From assembly GCA_964036665.1 (NCBI GenBank), contig OZ038529.1:3968001-4032000 (forward strand): a DNA stretch of 64,000 nucleotides. Reading direction: 5' to 3'. The notes under the pieces were generated by a model that had not been told where the DNA came from, ran no database searches, and saw only the letters and a program-made list of their open reading frames with translations. Below, piece by piece: positions 22,961 through 32,770 of this stretch. The stretch's first letter is position 1, and every line of letters begins with the position of its first letter. The stretch comes from Gordius sp. MW1. Its lineage: Eukaryota > Nematomorpha > Gordioida > Gordea > Gordiidae. Both the position numbers and the translations under genes were made by a program.

Positions 22961-23029
22961 AAAAATTTATTATAGACTAACTTAGTAACTATTGATAATT
23001 AAGATATATTTTAAAACAAAGATAAATTA

Positions 23030-23360
23030 ATTACTATGCAATTTATGGGCTCGTTTTTGTTGTCCGTTTGATAATGTCTGATGCTATCAAGTTATATTCA
23101 CCAGCTACCTGACGTAGAGGTTTGTGTTCAATACCCGGAGAAGCCAAATTTTTTAATTAAATAGAAAAATTCCTTCCCACCTTTCTCGCCCATATTTTTT
23201 AATTAGATGTAAAATTTGTATAAATATTTTGCATAATGCCCATAAATTGCATAGCAAATATGCTTCATTTATACTGAGTAGAGATGAGTCGTCCCCCCTT
23301 CCCATCCCTTCCCCCCTCATCCTTCCCACGAGGGCCGAAGGCTCGAGTTTTAAATGCATA
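23030..23360 (-). repeat. G-rich family end, inverted copy
   Basis: A GCAATTTATGGGCTCG motif at 23038, then, on the minus strand, a CTCGAGCCTTCGGCCCTCG hairpin, a short G-rich tract and ACGACTCATCTCTACTCAGT, matching 14820-15090. With that copy it could be the two ends of one large (about 8.5 kb) compound repeat. Confidence 0.55.
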
Positions 23361-24000
23361 TCAAACGATTTTTCTCAAGATTCTTGATTTGAGATTTAAA
23401 TGGCAAATAAAAAAGTAAACCATTAAACTAATTTGTAATAGAATGTGTTTAACATTTGTACAAAAAATTGTATCTTAAATATATGTTAGTGAAAAGTCAA
23501 TCAATTATGATTAAAGCATTATTTGTTTTTGTCTAAAAGATAAGATTTAAAAGTATGTGGCTAAAGGGAGGCAGGAAAAACCACTACCACCTTCCTAAAA
23601 ACCAACAAAAATCGAAAGCCATTATGGTTAAAATATATTTTATAAAACTAAATTTTGCCCATCCCTAAATCATAACCAAAGTTTTTGCTATAAACTAGGA
23701 ATTTGAATGTTTTTAGCTTCAAAATAAAATACACCATTGCTAATATTTTTATATAAACTATGGTAATTACCGATTGTTCATAATCCTACAATCAATAACT
23801 AGACTTATGTCAAATATGCCATTATTATCAAATGCTTTATTTTTAATAATTTTCTCACCTTTATAAATTTGGTATTAAAAATTAACTGATTATGCTGAAC
23901 AAAATGTGTTAACTTATAAAAGAATGTGCTATAATATCTTTAAGATTGGACATTTAAATGGGGAAGACAAGAGATAATTAAATTTGGGGCAACTACTTGG
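23361..24000. other. Intergenic region downstream of CCDC12
   Basis: AT-rich; a degenerate MITE-like segment at about 23557-23700 (GTGGCTAAAGGGAGGCAGG). No gene seen. Confidence 0.5.
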
Positions 24001-24009
24001 ACCTATATT

Positions 24010-24015
24010 TTTATT
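24010..24015 (-). promoter_or_regulatory. CCDC12 poly(A) signal
   Basis: AATAAA on the minus strand about 57 nt beyond the stop codon. Confidence 0.6.
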
Positions 24016-24071
24016 TACACATTATTTTGCAATACATTGTTAATATAACATATAAATTATATATTATTATC

Positions 24072-24901
24072 TTATATTTCTTCTGTGTGTAAGGGAGGTT
24101 GTTCCATATCTGGAACTGCTGAAAAATCTTGGGTTTGCAACAACCTTTCCCCTGTTAGCATATATAAACTTAAATAAAATTTAAAATAAACATATTTTTC
24201 CATTATATTTAATTATGAATTCAAAAATATTATAAATGTGAAAATAATTCAGGCCTACTGACATTTAAGCTATTTTATGCTGACATGATGAGGTACTAAA
24301 TGGTATAATTTAATTTTTATGATTAAAGTGTTAAGAGTATTTTATGATCTTAAAATGTTAGAATTAAGATCAAGTTACTAATAAGTTCAGCTATAGCTTT
24401 TTGGGTTCTTTTTTCAAGTTTTTCAAGGCGTTGTGAAATATCTCTTTTTAAATCCCAATCAATTTTTCTTGGGGCTAAGGTTGATAAGTTCTGAAAATAA
24501 TGTAAAATGAATTATTATTTATTCAAGTAAAGTATAACTAATAATAATATAAAACAATGTAAATACCATCTCAATTTTATTAGTTAATTTTTCATTTGAT
24601 TGTGTAAGTGATATTTGTTCCTTTATTTTCTCGTCAACTAAAACATGGTAAGGTAGATTAAATTATATATTACCTTCTGAGGGCTTTAAATGGGGCAGCA
24701 TGCCATGTTGTAATTCTACATCAGTTGGCGCATAATTACGAAATACTGGCCTAACATACATGTTATAATATAGTAATAAAAGCATTACATTTTTTCGCTC
24801 TCATCTTCATTTCTATGGAGCCGTTTGCTTTTTAATTTGGCCAACTTTTCCTTTCTCTTTTCCGCTTCTTCAACCAATTTTCCCACATTCTTATCTTGCA
24901 T
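24072..24901 (-). CDS. CCDC12: CCDC12 (Cwf18-type spliceosome-associated protein), complete
   Basis: Five exons on the minus strand: 24901-24789, 24750-24674, 24637-24567, 24490-24379 and 24151-24072, with GT-AG introns of 36-227 nt and phases 2, 1, 0, 1 that join without a break into 151 codons (150 aa; the human protein is about 166). The N-terminal part is a Lys/Glu-rich helix (EEAEKRKEKLAKLK), then FRNYAPTD. The family signature follows: NLSTLAPRKIDWDLKRDISQ, RLEKLEKRTQKAIAELI and RERL. The family (cwf18) associates with the spliceosome around activation; here it is most likely a single-copy host gene. The start is the first in-frame ATG (24901-24899) and aligns with the family start. A good donor (GTAAGT) at about 24945 may belong to a 5' UTR exon. 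The gene sits between repeats and is intact. Confidence 0.93.
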
Positions 24902-25240
24902 ATGGTGAAAATAATGTCGACAATCCTTGGCGCAGGCTAGACTTACCATTTAAAGCGCAACCATTTTACTAGATTACGTTTCTTAAAGTTACCATTTTCC
25001 GAAGAACAATATTTCGGTATCATGATATCGTTGCTTAGAAATAAATTGCCATTTTGTTTCATTTTAACCGCTTAAAGCCATTTTCGTCTTTTAAAACGAG
25101 AAGCACAATTTTTCTATATATATTTTACTTTAAATTAGATATTTTGAAATCTGGCAGCAACCAAAAATACAAAAGGAAAACTCTATAATTTTCTGCACAG
25201 CAACATTTCCATCAGTAAAAAATTCAGTTTTGAAATAGTT

Positions 25241-25399
25241 TTATTAATCAGGGTTTAAGTTCAACATATAAAATAAGAAGACTAAAATATCAAACGTTTT
25301 GTGTCAATTTGGTACCAAACATTTGAATAGTAATATAGATAATTATGAATGTATTTAATACAAACAATTGTAGTCGAAACATAAAGTATGATCTTAACA
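25241..25399 (-). repeat. Gypsy-type 3' LTR
   Basis: About 159 bp; matches 29261-29420 at most positions. On the minus strand it starts TGTTAAGATCATACTTTATG and ends TAAACCCTGATTAATAA. Confidence 0.85.
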
Positions 25400-25422
25400 T
25401 TTTCCTTCGCCTTCTATAAGGC

Positions 25423-26574
25423 CTAAATTTCTTCTATTAACCGTCTCGGGGCTTTTCTATTTTTCGCATAGTTCCTTTGAATGGTCTGGCTTTCTGGATC
25501 TTCCTCGTTTGATGTCGGAGTAGGTGCGATGTCGTCAGAGCTATCGTCTTCAGTTTCTTCAGGCCTGTAGGTATCAATGGCACTTGTACGGTCTCTAAAC
25601 TGATCACTATGTTTCCGTATGTTTTTACATAGTGTTTCCACTAAGTATGACCATGAACCGTTACGTTTTATTATTTTCCCTGCTCTCCAACCTTTGTTCA
25701 CTTTGTTTTTTACCCATACTAATCGACCAGGGATGAATTCTCTCTTCTCCGCCTGCGCATCATGTCTCATTTCTGTTCATCAATCTTTTGTTCTATAAAT
25801 ATATTTTGAGTTGGACGTACCCAGTTCAACATAGTTTTGATATTTCTTCTAATTAACGCCTTTGATGGCGACCTTTTGGTCGACGAATGTTCGCTGATGC
25901 GGTAGCTGGTGAGAACATTAATCATGCAATCATCCGGATCTGTGTTGTATTCGCGTGCAGCCGTATAGCGTGATTTCAAAGTCCTAATGGCTCTTTCGAC
26001 GAGGCCATTGGTTTTGGGAAGATATGGTGTTGCTTTAATATTCTTGATATGGTATTTATCGCAAAAGAATTTCATTTCCTCGCTTCGAAACTGAGGCCCG
26101 TTGTTCACTATTTGCTTGGGAACTCTCCACCTAACAAACCAATCTCGCAGTTTCTTTAACGTAACTTGAATCGTCGAACTTCGCAATAACGCAGATTCGA
26201 TCCATTTGGAATACGAATCTACTACAACCAGCCAAAAATATCCATCCACTGGCTCAGCATAATCTATGTGTATCCTTTCCCATGGATTTTCTGTCACGTT
26301 CCAAAAATATAGGGACATTACTTCTATTCTTCTGACACCCAACACATGTCCGCACATGTATTTCGATATCTTTATCCAAGTGTGGCCAATAGGCGTATAA
26401 CCTGGGGATGGATTTCATTGAGTTAATCCCTGGATGACCCCTATGAATTATAGTCAAAACTTGTTGCCTAAGCCGCGATGGGACAACTATCAATCCGTAT
26501 GTAAATGACTCCCTTGTCATGTTCCATTTCGTCCTTTCTATCGAAGAATACCTGCAGTTCCTTGCTAACACCAT
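25423..26574 (-). pseudogene. Gypsy integrase
   Basis: 26574-26254 holds the zinc-binding module (HRGHPGINSMK ... CVGCQ). 26357-25767 is the catalytic core, with HIDYAEPV (first Asp), NNGPQF where DNGPQF is usual (second catalytic Asp replaced by Asn) and NGLVERAIRTLK (Glu). 25770-25423 is the C-terminal part, with PGRLVWVKNK and RKHSDQFR. The pieces overlap in different frames, so at least two frameshifts exist. The D-to-N change would by itself inactivate the enzyme. Confidence 0.85.
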
Positions 26575-26727
26575 TTTTGTCCGTTGGTTAACCTTTGTCT
26601 ATAAATCTTTTTAATATTCTTAGATTCGAATCATTATGTGATTCCCTTATTAGAGCTTCTTCTGTGAGGTGCAAATCTTGCAAATTAAGGAGACGGATAT
26701 GATTAATTAAATTTATAAAAATTTACT

Positions 26728-28100
26728 TTATCCGCATAAGACGCCGGCACTGGTAAGCGTGATGCGTCGGCACATACATTCTCCGTGCCAGGAATGTATT
26801 CGTTCTATAGTCATAAGCGGACATCTTCCATGCCCACCTACTAACCGATTATTTATCTTAGGTAAATATCGTGTGGCTCCCAATATTCTTTCAAGAGGTT
26901 TATGGTCGGTCCTTAGGACAACCCTAAGGCCTAGTAGGTATGTATGAAATTTTTCCATACCAAAAACCAAGGCCTTTGCTTCTCTGTCAATTGGTGCATA
27001 TTGTTTCTCTCCATCAATTAGCGTTCTTAACCCATATGCGATTGGTCTTTTATTATTTTTTATTAAATGAAAGAGTACAGCTCCAAACCCATTTTCTGAA
27101 GCATCGCATTCAAGAATCCATGGAAGTTCATTCGAGTAAGGTACTAAGGTCGACTGTTCTGATAACAAAGCTTTGACCATCTGAAAAACTGACTCTTCCG
27201 TTTGAGACCAAACCCATTTTGACGCTCGTCAATTTGTGTAATGGTACCATTTTACCATGTAAATGTGGAATAAATTTATCGTGGTATTTAATTAAGCCTA
27301 AAAAAGCTAGCAATTCTTTAACATTCCTTGAAGATGGGATATTTTAAATAGCTCGTACTTTATCAGTAGAAGGATGAATACCATTTCAATCAAAGATATG
27401 CCCCAAAAAGGTAATAGATTCTTTTATAAATTTGACCTTAGATAATTGCGCCTTCATACCCACGATTGCAACTGTATTTAGCACCTTTCTTACATTGTAT
27501 ACATGGATTCTGGTAATTTTTGCCCGTAATAATTATATCATCTAAATAAGTTCCCGTTGGATTGCAATCATTCCATATACTTTCCGTGTATCTCTGAAAA
27601 ATCAAAGGCACACAAGATAACCCAAATGTCCGTTTGTACCTAAAAAACAAGTAATTTCTGATTTTCTTCAGCTATTGGCAGCTGCAAATATGCATCTCGC
27701 ATGTCGATTTTGGTATATAAGTATCCATCCCGAATTTTAGCTGCGATATCGTCAAAAGTTGGAATGATATGATAGTCATGGTGAATGAAAGGATTCAAAG
27801 TTACCTTGAAATCCGCGCATATTCTTATTTCACCATTTTTCTTCCTTGCATTTATTATAGGAGTGCTGTAATTTTGCTAACACAAGGATCCACCTTATAA
27901 TACCTGCATGAATCAACCTGCTAAGTTTAAGCTCGACAGACTTCCGTAAAGGAAAGGGAGCCCATCTTGCCGGGATCCGATTGGTTTTGCATCATCTAGT
28001 AACATGATTTGTACGGAAAATCCTTTTACTTGAGTAGGAGTATCATTAAACACCAAGTGAAATTACTTATCAAGGTAAATTGAGAATCCGTTTTGCGGGG
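26728..28100 (-). pseudogene. Gypsy reverse transcriptase and RNase H
   Basis: 27650-27438 has YKRTFGLSCVPLIFQRYTES and TYLDDIIITGKN (YLDD box). Upstream, in other frames to about 28060, are KNGEIRICADFKV- and IDMRDAYLQLPIAEE-like blocks. 27180-26728 is RNase H (WILECDASENGFGAVLFH, LRTDHKPLERI). Many frame changes. Confidence 0.85.
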
Positions 28101-28156
28101 TTTTTCACCGATTTTATGTATTTTGACTTCCCTCGGTATTTGGAATTCGAACTTTA

Positions 28157-29250
28157 TTAGCCACGGCAACCCAAACAATGGTACATCATCCTAATTTGTA
28201 ACAACAGCCGAGAGATAATGTGACCCATTACGACTACCATATATGTTTTTCCCAATATTTCTACTGGTTGATTACCATAAGCCTTTGGAATCGCACACCC
28301 GTGTAACTTCGGTTTTCCTAACAGTTGCCATACTCTAGCATTAATTACTGAGGTTTGGGCTCCAATATCATAATCCATTAGAATTGTATGTCCGCTCAAC
28401 TTAACCGTAATTGGAGCTTGCTTAGCACGTTGTCCAATGCGTTTGATAAAAATAGACGATTCATAATCTATGACTCGATTTAGTGTGCTGCGACAGCATA
28501 CGGCAAAATGTCCCTTCTTGTTGCATTTATAGCAAATAGCATTAAATGCTGGGCAACGTTTTTGATGCTCTCTTTAACATCTTGAGCAAATGATGTTTTC
28601 CCATATAATTTTTTGGTCTGATCGCGTTGTTGAGTATAGGAGGATGTTTGATGTTTAATCTTAAAAAGCATTTCATCCTTTTCTTCATGTGTTTCAATTT
28701 CAGTCCTTTCCATGATAATTGCCATGTTTACCACCTATTAAAAGTGAAAGGGTTACCTTCTTCATACTTCGTAATTCATATTCCAATCTTTTCAATTTGT
28801 TGCATATATAAAATGATCTCTACAACGTTCATCAATGTCAGATTTATAGTTGCATTGTTGATACAAGTTTTGATTATTTTTTATTAAATTTAAAATGGTT
28901 TCCCCATTACGTCTTATAATAATCATTAGTTTAAATCTAGACGCAAAAACTTTTTGAGGGGGTTGATATTTTTGATATAACATATTTTTAATACCTTTCC
29001 ATTTTGCATCTTTCAATGGAATGGAATACAATAATTGTCTAAGTTCTTTAATAATCCCAAGCCCTATAAAAGCAAGCAAAACCTTTTTTTCTAAAATTGT
29101 AGCTTCAATTCTTTTAATTTCTAATATGGATTCCATATTGAATATAAAATCTTCTTTCTGCAAAATGTATTTTTGCTAATTTAGATTCATCCATTTTAAA
29201 ATGTTTCTTTAAACCAATTTATTAATGTACTTATTCCTTTATCTTCGCCG
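28157..29250 (-). pseudogene. Gypsy gag, zinc knuckle and protease
   Basis: 29163-28792 reads as gag (LYQKYQPPQKVFASRFKLM, then ETILNLIKNNQNLYQQCNYK). 28600-28490 has a CX2C-type pair ending CYKCNKKGHFAVCC. 28399-28157 holds protease (MDYDIGAQTSVIN, with Ile where Thr of the D-T/S-G triad is expected). Frames differ between blocks. TTGGCGGCGAAGATAAAGGA at 29253-29234, just inside the 5' LTR, resembles the primer site of mag-like Gypsy elements. Confidence 0.75.
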
Positions 29251-29260
29251 CCAATGAAAT

Positions 29261-29420
29261 TTATTAATCAGGGTTTAAGTTCAACATATAAAATAGGAAA
29301 ACTAAAACATACAACGTTTTGTGTCAATTTGGTACCAAAACATATGAATCAGAATATAGATAATTATGAATGTATATAATACAAACAATTGTCGTCGAAA
29401 CATAAAGTATGATCGTAACA
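29261..29420 (-). repeat. Gypsy-type 5' LTR
   Basis: Direct repeat of 25241-25399. With it, it defines a 4.18-kb element whose parts all read on the minus strand. Confidence 0.85.
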
Positions 29421-29547
29421 AATATCCTCAAAGTATCACAACAAAATTTAAAGAAGTTTAAAAAAAAGTCTACAGCCATATGAACGTTACAAACGAATAT
29501 AATTGTTAAGCTTTGTTACATATCTGAATATTGTATTTTAAAATTAA

Positions 29548-29577
29548 CTAGTTAAGCCCGGCAAACGTTGTTTTGCC
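29548..29577 (-). mobile_element. Helitron 3' terminus
   Basis: On the minus strand a GC-rich hairpin (GGCAAA, 6-nt loop, TTTGCC) is followed by eight nucleotides and CTAG, with host T next. Hairpin plus CTRR followed by T is the canonical Helitron end. It lies about 1 kb beyond the helicase stop, at the expected place. Confidence 0.75.
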
Positions 29578-29714
29578 ATATACATTATGTCTGGCAAATT
29601 AACTATAAGTTTGTGGAGATAAAAAATTTAAAAACTCAACTAATAAAACTGGCAACAAAATTAATGAGCTGCCATTATAATCACATGGCCATAGAAGCAT
29701 GTAATTTATTTGGG

Positions 29715-30408
29715 GACACGACCTTGCATAAGTTATGTAATAACAATGCACATTATAAGAACGTATTATATAAAAAGATACAAATGTCACACGTATGGGG
29801 ACGATGTGAGATCCATATTTCGGGTCATCAGGGATGGGAAGGCGATGAGGTAAAACGTGGCCTAGGCTAGGGACGGTTTTTCCCGGAGGTCCGTGTGAGT
29901 GAAAGCTGGGTAAAAATATTTTAGTTGATTGGAGAGACACTACCTTGCATAAGTTATGTAATAACAATGCACATTATAAGAACGTATTATATAAAAATAT
30001 ACAAATTTCACACGTATGAGGACGATGTAGGATCCATATTTCGGGTCATCAGTGGCAGGCGATATTTATGCAATTTATAATTCATGGGAAGGTGAGGAGG
30101 TATAACGTGGCTTAGGCTAGGGACGGTTTTTCCCGGAGGACCGTTTGAGTGGAAGCTAGGTAAAAATATTTTAGTTGATTGGAGAGACACGACCTTCTAT
30201 AAGTTATGTAATAACAATGCACATTATAAGAACGTATTATATAAAAAGATACAAATTTCACACGTATGGGGACGATGTGGGATCCATATTTCGGGTCATC
30301 AGGGATGGGAAGGTGAGGAGGTAAAACGTGGCCTAGCCTAGGCTAGGGACAGGTTTTCCCGGAGGTCCGTCTGAGTGCAAGGTGGGTAAAAATATTTTAG
30401 TGGATTGG
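29715..30408 (-). repeat. Three tandem 220-250-bp repeats in the Helitron 3' region
   Basis: Units start near 29715, 29936 and 30186. Each holds GCATAAGTTATGTAATAACA (or a close variant), GAACGTATTATATAAAAA, a GGGACGATGTGGGATCC-like block and GACGGTTTTTCCCGGAGG. The middle unit has an extra 29 bp. All short frames here are repeat shadows. Confidence 0.85.
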
Positions 30409-30570
30409 AGAGATAAATACTGATGGTAGTTTCCAATACGGGACCATGGGAATATGCATTTTGATGTACCAAAAAATATAACACGAAAGGTACCTGGTGC
30501 TGACGGATCTGAAACGAAGGAACGGTTCCTTGGTTTAAGTGGAAATTTGGCATCAAATTTCATCGCCGGA

Positions 30571-32770
30571 TCATTGCAAGGCCATAGGATATACAACATT
30601 TTTGGTTTTACCCTCAGGCGCGAAAATAAATAGGTTGCTAGGTGTGTCTACACGGGAGCAGGCTACATATAGTTGGCCATGTGAAAAGCATGGATTTTCT
30701 AGATTTAAACCAACAACGGTTAATGATTGACCCTGGGCTTTATTTATTGTCATTGCGAATGCTAGGCGTACAGGAAACTGTACGCGCTTGAATTCGACGG
30801 GCACATCGGTGGGGATTATGGGGATGCGTGGGATCATCACGTCCTCGCCTTTATACGTTCCGCTGATTATAGTAGCCGCAATTACGTTTGGACGCAGTTG
30901 TTTTACGGCAAGTCTGGTGCCATTACACAACCTCGGGGGGTGTAGGTTACGCAGGAGTATTATAGGGCAACCAGGTTTTAAGGTTAATTTATGTGGTGGG
31001 ACACCCGAAGGTGTTAACGAATTCAAAAATTCAATTGGATAATTTACAATTTGATCGGTTTCTATAACCGTATCAATAGAGCTGTAAGTAAAAGGATCAC
31101 CTGGAATGTGTACTTGAATACGATCATTCATACGAGTGACGGCTGCATTTGTTGGCGCTAATATTGCGCGTTCTCGGAGCCATGTGGGATTGGTGTAGTG
31201 CGTTGCAATGTAGGGGAAAACCATAGTTTCAACCGCCTCAGGCGATGGTAGTAGGTGACAAAAGGTTGTTGGAAAGGTGGTTTCATTTGGAGACGGGGTT
31301 AAAGGAAAGGAACCATTCCCCAAAGCTAGGAGTTGTTGTGCAAATGGGGACGTATCCGGGAGTAAATGCACGCGCATGTTCGTAGTAAACGTGAGGATCG
31401 TAAACTTACACCAAAGATGTGAAGCCTTCAGGCAGGCATCCAGCTCATCAGCCGGTGTTGATCTTGGGATAACAGGTAATGTTTGTCGAAAATCACCGGC
31501 TAGCAACAATAAGGTCCCCCCATAGGGAAGTCAATTTTCCGCAAATCTCTGAGAGTACGATCTAGTGCTTCGAGCGCTTTTTTATGCGCCATCGTACATT
31601 CATCCCAAATTATGATTGAGCATGTCTTAAGGACTGTCCCAATTCCCGAGTTCCGACTGATATTACAGATAGGTTTCAATCTGATGCAGATTTAGGGGGA
31701 GCTGGAAAGTAGAATGCGCCGTGCGGCCTCCATCGAGTAACGTCGCCGCTATACCCGATGATGTGACGGCTAGGGCTAGCTCGTCATTGGCGCGAAATTT
31801 TGCCAATAAAAGATTAAGGAGAAAAGTTTTACCGGTGCCGCCGGGAGCATCAAGGAAAAGCAGACCGCCATTAACGGTTGAGGCGTACTGGAGTACGGTG
31901 TCGTACGCGGTTTTCTGGTCGACGGTCAAAATAAGTTCGCGTTCCTGTATAATGCTGCGCTGATGGTTAACATCGTATTGCAGTTTGAGCCATACGTCTT
32001 TCGGTTGTACATCATTGCTGGTGCGGAGGGGTGTAGGTAAACCAAATTGGCATAGCATTTTATTGCTTATGGACATACATTGGTCCTCCAATAATATAAG
32101 AGCACGGTTGAAGATGTCATCGGAATAGGAAATATCTAATGCCGGATTTGCTCTCCGAATGCGCAAAAGAACGTCCTCGCTGAGGCTTTCCTTGTGCCGG
32201 TGCCACAGGTCTGATGGATTTGACGGGGCGCAGGTGGTCAAAATGAGCGCAAATAAATTACGGAGTTGGTAGGGGAGACATATGAGCGACGCCTCCTCTA
32301 AAGTCGTATCCCAATGCTGATCATTTTCCAGCAGCTGAAGTTCAAGACAGGCTTGTCTATACGTGGCGCACACGGTGCCTGAGATCGTTTTCAGAGCTTG
32401 AAATGATGTCGGGCCTCGGACATTGTGAAGCGGCATGCGCAAATAAAAACATTCGGCCTGATTGGGATGGATTGTATACATACGTCCCAAAGCATCAGCC
32501 ACATGGATGTCCGGAAAGCCTGCAACCACAGGTTTCTGTTTTCTCCGTTGAAACACCTTCCGTGCCGCGTTCCAAGTGTAATACGTCGGATGATGGTATA
32601 GCAGGGTTTGCGCGAAAGCGTCCGTTTGACACAGCTGGAAAAAGGCTGTCAATGTGGTATTGGGGGGGGGGTGTTCCACTTTGTGAACGGCGGTCGCCGG
32701 AGTGAAGAAGACGCGCTGGCCATTTTCTAAGTGAACCGCGAGATGTACTACGGGTGGGTAACGTTCGTGA
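30571..32770 (-). pseudogene. Helitron helicase (PIF1-like) domain
   Basis: On the minus strand, 32679-31663 has LGRMYTIHPNQAECFYLRMP, then Walker A (LDAPGGTGKTFLLNLLLAKF). The Walker B region (IIIWDECTMAHKKALEALD) lies about 31610-31570 in another frame. 31509-30571 has LLAGDFRQTLPVIPR and MTINKAQGQSLTVVGL with YVACSRV. All main SF1B motifs are present, but frameshifts occur near 32770, 31660 and 31525 (a G run). It forms the C-terminal part of a RepHel protein. Confidence 0.9.
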
